From contig NC_061818.1 in the NCBI RefSeq assembly GCF_021462225.1, positions 19,861,462 to 19,925,461 of the forward strand: a DNA stretch of 64,000 nucleotides. The letters run 5' to 3'. Shown here piece by piece: positions 1 through 41,092 of this stretch. Numbering within the stretch: the first letter of the stretch is position 1; each line of letters opens with the position of its first letter. Position numbers and translations under genes: made by a program. The stretch comes from Girardinichthys multiradiatus. Its lineage: Eukaryota > Chordata > Actinopteri > Cyprinodontiformes > Goodeidae. Under the pieces are notes generated by a model. The model did not search any database and was not told the DNA's origin. It saw nothing but the letters and a program-made list of their open reading frames with translations.

Positions 1-1957
1 CTGGTGTCATACATATTGATCCTCTTGTCAAAAGTCCCAGCCAGTAAGACATCCGTCTGACAGGACAAGCAGAGGACAGAGGCCCCGGCCCTGATCAGGC
101 CCCTATCTGTGCCGCCTGCCTATAAGTCCCACAGCCTCACGGTGCTATCAAAGCCCCCTGAGGCCAGAAAAGAACCCTCAGATGCCAGGCACCAGACCCA
201 GCCCTGATGGGAGGTGAAGTCCCTCTTCCTTCCCAACGTGTGGAGCAGCATACCGTCAGGGCTTGCCTCCAGGTCCCAAAGTTTCACATTATAGTCTCTG
301 GACGCTGTGGCACAGACAGCTACTTTTCCTCCAAGGAAGAGCACAGAGTTGACCGAGGCAATGTGACTTGAGTGTAAGGTAATGCACTCCAGTGCTGGGG
401 GTGGGCTAGGACTTCTGGAGGATTTATGTTGGATCATTTCTGCTTGTCCTCTGTTATTCACATGTCTAGGGTAGCCAAGGTCATTTTGGTCATGATGAGC
501 CCCACCTGGCCCAACATCTGCATTGAGCCACATCCTTCCATCTTCAATTAGTGCAGCTGCCCAACCTCCAGACTACCTTCCAGTTCCTCTCTCAACCTTG
601 CCATCTGGTCCCCATCTAAGTCTGGCTGCATTTCACCGTCATCAGCTTCCATTACTACCTCTATGCCTTCATCAGCACCATAAGCAACCTCTTGTGCTGC
701 CACCCCCACCCTATCTACTTCACTTCCTCCTACATTTTCATGACCCCCAGGAACCTGTCCTCTCTCCTGCAGCCTCACTTGATCACCTTCTTTCTCATTC
801 TCCTCTGACTGTTTGGCCACATATTGCACTTCACCTACCCAGCAGGTAATGAGCTGCTCCATCTCCAGGCAAGCAGTGGGCCAGTTGAAGTCCTCCCTCG
901 GCCCAACTGGAAATCGCGCTTTTGATCCAATTAGTCTCTGTGCCCATAGCTGCCAAGCTGTGGCGTCTTCACCAACACTACTCAATGTGTGACATACCTG
1001 AAACAAAACCTGGACTGTTAAAAAGGAACAAGTAAAAGTGCCTTGCATTAACTTTTGACGTACATTACATCTTCAAATTCTTGGTTATTTTATTGGGATT
1101 TCAGATGATGCACCAAAACAAAGCAGAGAATAACTACGAAGTTGCAGGAAAATGAAATAAAACCTTCTTGCTAATTGGCTCAAGTTGGATTTACTTCTGG
1201 ACTTTGACTGGGCCATTCTAACACATAAATATGCCTTGATCTTTCTATTGTAGCTCTGGCTGTATGTTCAGGGTCATCTTCTGACTGGAAGGGGAACCTC
1301 TGCCCCTCACATCTTGTGCAGCATCCAACAGGTTTTCCTCCATAATAGCCCATTCGCTCAGGGCGATGTGCAGTGTTAGCATTCCACTACACATATTCTT
1401 AATATCAATATCATTTTCTGTTTTTTATTTGTAAAAAAAAATATTCACCTCCACTTTTCAGTTATGCACTACTTTGTGTTGGTTTCTCATAAATTCCAAT
1501 AAACGTTTCATCAACAACCTTCAGCGTAGGTTGTTGATGAAACGTGTAGGTCATAAAATGACACGTTTTCAAGCAAATCTTCATGATGCTGTGATTCAGG
1601 GAGCTTGAAATTTTTCAATCTGACCTTTGGCAGCACATTGACCACACAATGTGCCGGAAGGTGTGAGGCAATGTGGATTAAGATCTCCCATGGTAATGAC
1701 AACAAGTCACTTGATTCAGCAGATGGTGAGGGGCTAACCCCTGCTGATGGTGAGCTAAGAGCAGGCAGCAGACTGAAAGGAATATGGAGAACAAACTGAG
1801 TCATGACTTAAGTCATCATCACAATAAACATGAATTCAGATCGATTGAAAAAGAAAGCTCTACCCCAGGAGGTCCATGCTGGGACTTTCAGTACGTGGAG
1901 GTTTCACCTGGCCAGGACACGGTGCATCCGGAACTTGTTTTCCTGATTTTGCTTCAT
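1..1957 (-). CDS. fbxw9: F-box and WD40 repeat protein 9 (5' part, runs off the window; in-frame stop)
   Basis: Substrate-recognition subunit of an SCF-type ubiquitin ligase, by family. Coding exons read as 1957-1908 (ATG), 1772-1625 (F-box, [17 protein letters not shown]), 997-835 (VCHTL...[12 protein letters not shown]) and 556 down to the window edge (WD40 blades with NVKLWDL and STVRLWDL). Phases agree at every junction. The 834-557 intron starts with AG|GTGAAG but its acceptor is purine-rich. If it were retained, a 93-codon acidic stretch would read on and end out of frame at 548-550, so either an intron or a one-base indel is needed. An in-frame TAG at 120-122 directly follows STVRLWDL, and the same frame continues below it with a good next blade ([19 protein letters not shown]). 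That stop would cut the propeller after about two blades. Neighbour tnpo2 is on the same strand, as in human. Confidence 0.8.
1060..1506 (-). repeat. Tc1-like element remnant, internally deleted (MITE-like)
   Basis: Degenerate inverted ends flank a short internal piece. The right end contains TATGCACTACTTTGTGTTGG and the left end TTTTATTGGGATTTCA, both typical of a fish Tc1 family. The middle (about 1195-1310) is minus-strand transposase sequence (GACTGGGCCATTCTAACACA region). It lies in the fbxw9 intron between the F-box exon and the next exon. No intact frame remains. Confidence 0.6.
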
Positions 1958-3597
1958 GTAGATTAACTCTGACCTCAGACATTTTTTTTTTTTTTTTCCT
2001 CAAACGACCCCTCACTCAACAACTATATGCTAGCATTACTCTAAACTAACACTGAGCTACTGACCTTACAACGTTCGTCCTGAATTAGCCAAACGTGACA
2101 TTTACATTTGATTTTTAGCTTAAACAGAACATATCTAGCTTACAACATTGTTACTACAGCTTTGCGAACACTTTACTGGCTTCAGGGTGAAGTGTTGGTG
2201 TTTCCGGTTGCGAGTCTGTATGACGATGAAAACGACCAAAGCACAATCCAAAACAAGACCTGTCAACCTCACTGCTGTTTGCAAAAAAAATTCAAAGTTC
2301 AAAACATAACTTCCGACGCAGAAAGATGATGTCATCAATAGAGCCGATGTTCAAGTTGGAGTTGTCAGATGCTTTTCAGTTCTCAATTATTTTATATTTG
2401 TGATGTTTGGCTTCGGGTGTTTTTTTGTTTGTTTTTTTTTCTAATAGACTACATGTATGATCGGTTCCCCAGAGTTTGTTTTTGGGTCAATCCTACGTCA
2501 CAGTGCGACGTTACCAGTCGGAAACACCCCTCATGGTGGCAAAAAAATGTATGTCAGCTTCTATCCTTATTTCTGTGCTACCTTTCCTCTTGCTTTTAGC
2601 AGTTCCTTAAAAACAAAAGGCATCTATTTACATGTTGAGTTTTCTGTAAATCAAAGCTGCTCATAAGTCTGCAGCCATCTTTTTTTCGGATCATCTTTTG
2701 TTGCCTCAGCGAGCATAGGCTTGCATGAATGTGCCGGATAAAATGAAAATGCCATAACACATGTAAAAGGGATTTTAGTATATTTAAGCATTAATCCTTT
2801 TTACTTGAAGATTTAGCTGTGCTTAGAACATCTTCCTATTTTATGATAAGGCACATATTTATTACAATTAACAGTGATTTCCCTGTATTAACCCCATCTA
2901 TTACCCAATGTTGTAATTTCCAGTTATTGATATTCTTCACATCTAATATTGAGCAACACACTATTCTACAAATATTATTTTTAATACAAAAATCAAACAT
3001 TACTAATTTTTAACAGTTTAATTCAAAAATGAATTTAAATTTTACTGATCTCATCTATATGTAGCACAGTCATTTTCATGGCCAGTTGTCTCCCGAGGTC
3101 TAACAAGACAAATGCAGTTATTTTAAAAAAATGCCCATATTAGCATACTTTGTTTGCCAGTTTAACATAGACTTTGGAAAAAATTATTTAGTGCTTCTCA
3201 AATTAGGACATCATTAAAAAGTTAATTTACTTTAGACATTTGATGTGCTTGGTCAGGGCTCCTTTTGCTTGAATTCCAGCATCAATGTGGCAGACCGTGG
3301 CATGACAAGCTTTAAGGCAACTGTGGCTCAATAGGAGACATCAACATCTTGCAATCAGAACTTTGTGGGTTTAATTTCAGCTTCCCAGCCACACTGTGAG
3401 GCACCCTTGTGGCAATGCACTCAGCCTCCCTACCAAATGGTGTACTGTATGTTTGAGTGCAGGTAGGTGAATATGTGACTGGTAAAAGTGTTTTGCATGG
3501 TCTGTATGGCTTTAATAATTTACCATTTAATAGTACTTTAGTTCATTGCATTGTTGGGTCTTGTCTTATTCATCTCCTGACAATACCCCAAGTTATA
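1958..3597. other. Intergenic, upstream of fbxw9
   Basis: AT-rich sequence between the fbxw9 start codon and the first Tc1 copy. It should hold the fbxw9 5' UTR and promoter, but I see no confident core promoter or coding sequence. Confidence 0.4.
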
Positions 3598-5203
3598 CAG
3601 GTCCTTCTCAAAATATTAGCATATTGTGATAAAGTTCATTATTTTCCATAATGTCATGATAAAAATTTAACATTCATATATTTTAGATTCATTGCACACT
3701 AACTGAAATATTTCAGGTCTTTTATTGTCTTAATACGGATGATTTTGGCATACAGCTCATGAAAACCCAAAATTCCTATCTCACAAAATTAGCATATTAT
3801 TAAAAGGGTCTCTAAACGAGCTATGAACCTAATCATCTGAATCAACGAGTTAACTCTAAACACCTGCAAAAGATTCCTGAGGCCTTTAAAACTCCCAGCC
3901 TGGTTCATCACTCAAAACCCCAATCATGGGTAAGACTGCCGACCTGACTGCTGTCCAGAAGGCCACTATTGACACCCTCAAGCAAGAGGGTAAGACACAG
4001 AAAGAAATTTCTGAACGAATAGGCTGTTCCCAGAGTGCTGTATCAAGGCACCTCAGTGGGAAGTCTGTGGGAAGGAAAAAGTGTGGCAGAAAACGCTGCA
4101 CAACGAGAAGAGGTGACCGAACCCTGAGGAAGATTGTGGAGAAGGGCCGATTCCAGACCTTGGGGGACCTGCGGAAGCAGTGGACTGAGTCTGGAGTAGA
4201 AACATCCAGAGCCACCGTGCACAGGCGTGTGCAGGAAATGGGCTACAGGTGCCGCATTCCCCAGGTCAAGCCACTTTTGAACCAGAAACAGCGGCAGAAG
4301 CGCCTGACCTGGGCTACAGAGAAGCAGCACTGGACTGTTGCTCAGTGGTCCAAAGTACTTTTTTCGGATGAAAGCAAATTCTGCATGTCATTCGGAAATG
4401 ACAAGGAGTCTGGAGGAAGACTGGGGAGAAGGAAATGCCAGAATGCTAGAAGTCCAGTGTCAAGTACCCACAGTCAGTGATGGTCTGGGGTGCCGTGTCA
4501 GCTGCTGGTGTTGGTCCACTGTGTTTTATCAAGGGCAGGGTCAATGCAGCTAGCTATCAGGAGATTTTGGAGCACTTCATGCTTCCATCTGCTGAAAAGC
4601 TTTATGGAGATGAAGATTTCATTTTTCAGCCCGACCTGGCACCTGCTCACAGTGCCAAAACCACTGGTAAATGGTTTACTGACCATGGTATCACTGTGCT
4701 CAATTGGCCTGCCAACTCTCCTGACCTGAACCCCATAGAGAATCTGTGGGATATTGTGAAGAGAACGTTGAGAGACTCAAGACCCAACACTCTGGATGAG
4801 CTAAAGGCCGCTATCGAAGCATCCTGGGCCTCCATAAGACCTCAGCAGTGCCACATGCTGACTGCCTCCATGCCACGCCGCATTGAAGCAGTCATTTCTG
4901 AAAAAGGATTCCCGACCAAGTATTGAGTGCATAACTGTACATGATTATTTGAAGGTTGACGTTTTTTGTATTAAAAACACTTTTCTTTTATTGGTCGGAT
5001 GAAATATGCTAATGTTGTGAGATAGGAATTTTGGGTTTTCATGAGCTGTATGCCAAAATCATCCGTATTAAGACAATAAAAGACCTGAAATATTTCAGTT
5101 AGTGTGCAATGAATCTAAAATATATGAATGTTAAATTTTCATCATTACATTATGGAAAATAATGAACTTTATCACAATATGCTAATATTTTGAGAAGGAC
5201 CTG
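3598..5203 (+). mobile_element. Tc1/mariner transposon, family A copy 1
   Basis: 1606 bp bounded by CAGGTCCTTCTC...GAGAAGGACCTG and flanked by TA at 3596-3597 and 5204-5205, the Tc1 target duplication. The inverted repeats are long, about 200 bp each (3598-3799 and 5004-5203). It lies between fbxw9 and tnpo2. This copy keeps a 14-codon segment (about 4267-4308) that the three other family members here lack. Confidence 0.95.
3926..4926 (+). pseudogene. Tc1 transposase, family A copy 1, frameshifted
   Basis: The N-terminal paired-like helix-turn-helix (ISERIGCSQSAVSRHL) and GRKRC basic motif are intact in 3926-4480. A net 4-base loss near 4397-4405 shifts the frame, and the catalytic half resumes in 4477-4926 with GVGPLCFIKG and SPDLNPIENLW. 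The first Asp is in LFSDESKF, the second in FQPDLAPAHS (copies 2-4 have His before this Asp), and the Glu in PIENLW. It ends FPTKY. It cannot give full-length transposase as written. Confidence 0.9.
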
Positions 5204-5205
5204 TA

Positions 5206-8200
5206 TATAAGCGGTAGATCAGGAGTTTTCTGGCCACAGTAATAACATGATCATTAAGACAGGTATTGGTAGTTTCAGGCCCCCCCCCCAACAAAAATGT
5301 GTTTGATCACTGTTAATCACTGGGGGCAATTACTTTTTCCACACAGGACCAGGTTGGTTTCGATAGCTTTTAAAATTATATTATTTGAAAACTACTTTTG
5401 GTTATCTTTATCAGATATGAACATGTTTTGGATTATCTGAAATATTACATCGTGACAAAAACTTTTTCAAATACTGAAATTAACAGGTCAATTCTAATCT
5501 ACTATGCAAGTAGTTTAAAATACCAGGCAAAAATAAATTAAAACTCAAGGATGATAATTCATATTTTATTTTGTAAAAATTTAAAAGCAAAAAAACCCCC
5601 AAAATGCCTTTAAAGTATCCTCTGACAGTGGCATTTATTCCATATTGTTCAGGTGCCATTAACCTCCAAGCAGAACCGCCGAAGATAGGACCTCAGCAGT
5701 TCTGCTAGGAGGCTAACGAGCCGTTACTCTCAAAACAATGATTGTTCTATTCATGCGTCATTTATCGTACAAAACTTTCAGCAAACTCAAAGATCTATAG
5801 GAATATTTCCCCTTTAAATATTACATAAGGGATACATCCTATTAGATCCCACTCACACCACAGTTCAGCAAGAAGGAATTATGAAATTTACCAGCTATAT
5901 ATAAAAAAGAAGCTAGTTTTCCATTTTCCCCTAAAATTATCTCCCAGCATTGACTTGCATTCAGCCCACATCAAATGTAACATAATCAGATGACAAGCTA
6001 TAAAACAAAACTGCTCTTTAAATAAAAAGAATAGAAAGAAAAAAACCTTTAAAGTCCAAAACAAAAATTTTGCATGGCAGCACAATAGAATATAATAAAC
6101 AAAAAGTAAAATAAATAAAAATTGCCATGAGCCTTAAACAAAAAAATTAAAAAAACAATAAATTAAAGTAAAAAAAAAAAAAGCTTGCATTGAAGTGTAA
6201 TTTTGTGCATATTACCATGGCAAAGGTCTAGTTACATTATACTTTTATTAATCCAAATTTAACATTCTGCTGAATTCAGCACAATTCAACTTCTGAACAC
6301 AGGCCAATGCTTCCTTTTACATCCAAAAAACAAGCCATGGTCTCCATGTGGTGCTTCTGAATGTGGTTTAAGATCTTAAAACATCAGTAACAAAAAATAA
6401 TAATAATACATCACATTTGTGGAAGGAGAAATGCAAATCAAATTAAACTTACAAAATGCATAATCCATCAACAGAAGCTGACATTTGTTTATTCAATCAG
6501 GCAGGAATAGATTTCTTTTTTTTTAAAAAGCACCTTCATCTTTGGAGTTTCTTTAAGCAACCTGACAATAAGAATTACTTATTGGCTGGCAAACAAATAC
6601 ATCTGAGAGCTACATGAAAACAGGCATGAGTTAGACTGTACTTCCTAGAATCATTTTTAAGTAGGGCTGGTGCACAATTATGTCTAAGTACTTCTGGTAA
6701 ACACCGACAGGCAGAGATCCACACAGTTTCAATGTAACCATGAACTATGGACAAGAATTTAAAAAAATAAACCAGAAGAAAGACCAACACTCCCACTAAT
6801 AAGGTAACCTGTGTAACCCAAGAACTTAAAAAAAACAAAAAACATCCCAGTATTCCCAGACATAACCTACACAGTATCAGCAGGAGAATGTGTGGCAACA
6901 GTAATCACTAGTATAAGAAGCTGGAGAAGTACCATATAAGTCCAGCAGCAAGGCTACAAAAACTGCTAAAACTCAAATCTTTTAATTCAGGGATCAATAA
7001 ACAGCCATTAATAACCAATAACAGAATACCTGAGAAACAGGTTGAATTTTTATTATCTAATCTTTTCCCGCTCAGTGAATGCACCATATGCAATACTTTT
7101 CTAGTTGGATGCTGTTACTCAGTGAAGATTACTCAAAGCTGGGAATTTTCATCATTATTATTGAAAAAGATGTTTAAAATTAAGTCAGAGGAAGCTCTGC
7201 GACTTAGAGACATGCTTTTGCCTTTTCTTCTGGCTGCAAAACAAAACAGCAAGACTTCCCGGTAGATAACAGGAAGGCTAAACAGTCGGAGCATTTCATC
7301 CTTCAGAGACTTAAACCTTTTACAGAACCTGGCAGATCTGCACATGTTGTCAGCCTTTTAACATTGTCTAATTCATACTTCCTAGTGTGCTCTACTAGAA
7401 AGTCTTTGTGTCAGCTAATGGATATCGGATCCATGAGCAGAAGAAAGATGACGATGATAGTTTTTAAACAAATATAGCGAGCAGAGATCTGCTGCTTTTC
7501 CAGTGTGGATAATTCAACTTTTAAGAACCACAAGGAAAAACAGGATTTATATTCTGAAGAGAAAGAATAATTTTTTATTTAACATGGTGTATAAACCAGC
7601 TCATGATCACCTCGTAAGAGGTTGCAGTGAAAACATACAAATAGAAGAGCGCGCTCGTCTGCCAGATCACAGCAGCTAACGTTTAAAAGCACAGCAAGGT
7701 CTGCCAAGGCCTTAAGGATCAACATTCTTTAGGGAAATACACGAGACTTGTTTTACTAATGCTGATTGCCGACATATGATCTTTGTGTTATAATTAATAA
7801 CAGCTGACAGCAAGACCAGGGGGAGAAAAGAAATAAGACAGATGTTTATTGTTCGAGTTTCTATCAATAGTTCTTAAACCGAAATCAGAATTGACTAAAA
7901 TCGCTACTGGCTGCTTAAAGCTTTACAAAAACCCGAGATCTGATACTGACCACAAAAACCTGATAAGCGCTTTTCTGACCCTTAACACGTGACAAGAGAG
8001 AAAGAGATGATTTCTGATACATATGAGGGTGCAGTGCGTCATTCCTATAATCCTATTTATCCCATTTTAGGAGTTACATTATAAATCTATGGGCTCGCTT
8101 AAGTCTTACTCTTAACTCCGCTTTATTATGATTTTGCTTACAGCAGTCCTAAAATCACTTATCCGGAAAAAGCTAACAACTTCAGTATATTATTACTGTC

Positions 8201-9464
8201 TTGCATAAGAAAATAAATTTTCTCAGAACAGAAAAAGTGCATTTATACCAGTAAGAATCCATTCTTGGTGATGACAGATGGATCTCAGCGAGTCCATTCC
8301 TTAAATATTAAGAACGAAGCCACAGCAGCGAACACGGTTCTTTATCTGCTTACAGTATTAGCAATGTTGTTGCATTAACAACCATCAAACACGTTTATTC
8401 CTGAATTTATCTATAGTTCGTCTTGACACAAACAACCTCTGTTAAAACTATAGGTGGGGGGGCGATGATTAGATTGAGGGGACACATGGACCAAACAGTA
8501 GACGGCTTGAAAACTGACAATTAATGCTTACAAATAAAGAAGACATTCACGTGGACATGCAACTTAAGCCTAGAATATGTGTATTATAGTATGTTGGAAC
8601 CGGGAAGGCATAAACCTTTACTGCTTCTGTTGTGGGGAAAGAAATGAGAGTCCTACAGTTAGAAAGGAAATCTACAAATCCGACTTAATTTACATATGAA
8701 CAAAGATGCGTGCGTGTACACATAGAAAGGTGTATGCCATTCTGCTGGAAAAGGTGCAAAGGTTCTGTGCACATCATTACGAAGTAAAAACATCCGTTTC
8801 CTGTTTAAACAGCTACATGTGAGCATTCTACATGCTTTGTAGTATTTGCTGGTTCAGATAATTACTTTTTGTACCCATCTGCCCACCCCCTCTCCATCCA
8901 GACATCACCAACTTGTATGAGCAATCCAAACGTGAAGACGGAGGTCTGAACTCTGCCCTCGCCTACCCAAGACCCCTGGATTGCGGTTGGCGAAAGTCAC
9001 TTTTGAGTTTCTAGCAGTGAGGCATTTATTACGAGAGGTATACAAATATCCCTGTTTTACCCTCCCTCAACTACCGCCCCCATCCCACCCTCCCTTGGAG
9101 ACAAACAGGGCGCAGGGGAAACAGAGGCCATCCGTAGACTGGAGGATTGGGGCCAGTCACATCCCTCCAGCTCAAGTTTCTCCCCAAGATTTGGGCAGTG
9201 CAATGAGTTTCCCTGTTACCCTCCCCTTCAGAACCTAGAAGGAAGAGAAAAAAGAAAAGAAAAAAAGTCAATTTTCATGAAAGATCTTTTGTGGTCAGAG
9301 AATACATCTGCTGTTGGTGAAAAGTGGGATTCTGGATTGGGAACAAAATGTATCATTAGTTCTCAATGAGCTGGTTGTTTCATCATATCCAGAGACCTTC
9401 GTATTGGGACTAAATCATCTTTTGATGACGACTTACTTGACAGGTCATTGGAACAAGGGTTGGA
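5206..9464. other. tnpo2 3' flank and probable long 3' UTR
   Basis: No coding sequence recognised. AT-rich; on the tnpo2 strand it follows the stop codon at 9465-9467 and probably holds a long 3' UTR. Several AATAAA matches occur on the minus strand (near 5567, 6243 and 7571), and I cannot choose the true poly(A) site. Segments at 7030-7130, 7230-7330 and 7730-7765 resemble parts of a tnpo2 intron at 15.0-15.4 kb. Confidence 0.4.
9327..9390 (-). ncRNA. Decayed box C/D snoRNA-like copy (family 1)
   Basis: Related to the copies at 14405 and 12210. It keeps box C (ATGATGA, 9380-9386), the CCAGCTCATTGA guide/D' region and a GGAT/ATCC terminal pairing. Box D reads CAGA instead of CTGA (9331-9334). 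It lies about 75 nt after the tnpo2 stop codon, in the probable 3' UTR rather than a coding intron, and is likely non-functional. Confidence 0.35.
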
Positions 9465-23385
<13,921 letters not shown>

Positions 23386-23539
23386 CCACATGTTGAGTTA
23401 GATTAGCAACAAGCTAAGACGTACAAGCAGAAATCCAGTCTGCTACCAAATGGGTATTACGTGTAACGGGTTTACGGCACTAAAACAAAGCCATTAGACC
23501 ACACGACCAGATAAAATCTCAGTGACCCGGCTTAACCAC

Positions 23540-24260
23540 CTCATGTTAATCCTACCCCCGCCCCCACGTCTCCCGGTCCGCCAGTCCACGCAGCTCGTCT
23601 CAATATTTTCGCAAATTTCAACGCCGTGGTTGTCAGCGGGTGGGCCAAAGACACGCGGGTCATCGGAAGACTCGCGTGCGAAGAAACGTTATGAGGAAAT
23701 GAATGAGCTACGACCAGGGGCTGCTCCGACAAGACCCAAAAATCATGCGTTATCCTGACAGAATATTGCAGTTAGTTTAACGTGTGGTATTTTTTTAATT
23801 CACCCCCCTAATGCAGCAGACCTGATGCTGCAAAAGTTGCCCTTCTTCCTCAGGCCTACTTGGTGAGGGAGCTGTGTGTTAACAATGTGCCCCGGCTTGA
23901 AACTAATAACTCATCCGACGTCACAGTAACAGACCCAATCTGTAAATAATCTGAGAACGAATACATTTTGACACAGGTTAACACCACGGACAACTGAAGC
24001 GAATTTATCAGTAATTTAAAACTCGCTGAACACGTTTTCCCGGGCTACCGTTGGCCGCTAAGCTACTAATGCTAAACCTACTAGCCGTGCTAACATCGAA
24101 ATAATTTTGATCGTTGCTTTATCAACGTTTTATCAGAAATACCGTACGAACGACGTAATTGCATACGTGGTTGAAAACAAGACCCCCTGAAACTGTACCT
24201 ACAATATTGATTGGAAAGTTGTATAATCAGTGCTGGGCCGCCCGTCTTCTGCTTCGTTTG
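23540..24260 (-). promoter_or_regulatory. Candidate tnpo2 promoter / 5' UTR region
   Basis: CpG-rich stretches (about 23570-23700 and 24230-24260) lie upstream of the tnpo2 start. No TATA or defined start site can be assigned; this is inferred from composition and position only. Confidence 0.25.
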
Positions 24261-26183
24261 TTTTACTGGTTCAAATGAGCACGCCGACTTAAATTGACCT
24301 GCGAAAGCTTCCGTTAAGCACAGGATTTTAGGTAACTAAAGCCACGCGAGATTATGTTTAAAGATTCTGTTAAGAGCCAAAAAAAATCTAGTTTTTGTCT
24401 CCTTTTTCTCACAAAATGAAAGCTAAAACGTGCCTTTTTATGTAAAGTGTTGATTATTCACTTAGTCAAAGTATCTTAGTTGATAGTGGAATTTTCAGAT
24501 TTTTGTAATGAAATAATAAAAGTACCCTTGTGTGTGTTACTTTTTTTTTTAGACCTTTTGTCATATTTCATGAGGTCAGAGACTTCCACAGATCTAACAA
24601 TAATCAGCCTTGGGGGTGGATAGTGAAATTAAACAAAAAATATGGTTAATCACAGTTAATTCATTATTTAACAAAGGGAGGAAATACTTTTAAACACAGT
24701 GTCAGTTGATTTTAATAGCTTTTTTGTCCTAATAAAATATTTGAAAACTGCTGTATTCACTTCAGTTCAGAAGGAGGAACCATAATTTGTATCAAGACCC
24801 AACAAAAGCACCAGTAATAAATACAATCACTGCTCTAGTGTCATGATTCTCAAAACCTGGTACCCAGGCTACCTGTAGTGGTACTCAAAAACAAAGTTGT
24901 ATATCAACTGAAGTGTTCATTAGACACCAAACTAATTAAACGAAGAAAGATAAAATGTTGCTTACAATATGATCTTAACTTAAGCTGATACCTAAGCTGC
25001 ACAACTCTGTCCATCATAAGAGTTCCTTACAGTTCAGTATTTTCTGAGGTGTAACAGGTTTTAAAAATTTTGAAAAGTACTGCTTAAGTACCCTTACTAT
25101 CAGTAGAATCCTAAAGATTTTACTGGTTGGTTTCAACTGTTTACGGTCTTGCGAAGTGCAGCTCACCTTAGATCATGAAGTGATAGCCTCCTGTTGTATG
25201 ATATCTGGGCATTGTTTGTTGTTGGTCACAGGCTTGTACTGTACATTCTGTAAACACTTAAGAGAACCAAATAAAATTAATAGATGTGTATGTAATGTGT
25301 GATATTTGCACAGGGAACAAGGTAAAGCCTAGGGGAAGTTGCTACTAACATACACAATAAATTTCTTTAAATGTAAAAAAAGCAAGAACAATTGTAGTCT
25401 TCAAAATGATTTTTAGAAGCAAAAATAAGGAAAATTTTGTTGGCCCAAAACTGTTCTCAACTTTAATAAACAGAAGTTTACACTGAAAATGCAACCAGAA
25501 TTAACCATTACACTCACTGAGTTAAACATGATGGAAGTTCTAGATGCTTTGTAGAAGAATCCAGGCACCAGCTGACCTAATACTTAAAAAATGGTGTCAA
25601 TCTTTCTGTATTTCAGTGACAACATCATTACATCAGGTGACGCTTGATCCTTGAGGATTCATTCAGTGTTTTTATTCCTTATGTTTAAAATATGGATTTA
25701 CAACACACACTACTGACAAAGCAGCTTAACCTTTTGGTTTTCTTAGCTTACAGAGATGATTGTGTATTTCATCAGAATGACAAAAACAAAGAATGTTGTA
25801 CCAAGTTGGAATAATCTCTTGATGACAATGAAATTCTAGTATTAAACACCCCCCTCCCTTCAAAAAATACTGCTTAATCCAAAATTCTCTTGATTCAGGA
25901 TAGAAGGACAGTAAACGGGAAAACGGAAAACTCAAAAATACATTTATTTGGTTAGACATGATGCAATCAAATAAAAGAACAAACCTCAAAGAATACAACC
26001 TAAAAGTCGGAGGTCACAAAATAGAAAAGCTGGAGCTGTTTGCGGTCTTCCTGCAGTGACCACTGATGAAGCTTTTTAACAAAACCTTATTATATACAAA
26101 CACTTCAGTAACAAAAACATAAAACATGGCAATACGTACAAAACAATAAAAATGAATGTCCATGATCTTGAGCTAATATATCT

Positions 26184-41092
<14,909 letters not shown>

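Noticed and set aside
523..849. Plus-strand frame opposite fbxw9
   Set aside because: Shadow of the purine-rich minus-strand fbxw9 segment; no domain and low-complexity Pro/Leu/His content.
23522..23758. Open frames on both strands upstream of tnpo2
   Set aside because: Explained by a GC-rich, CpG-rich 5' region; the peptides are low-complexity with no domain.
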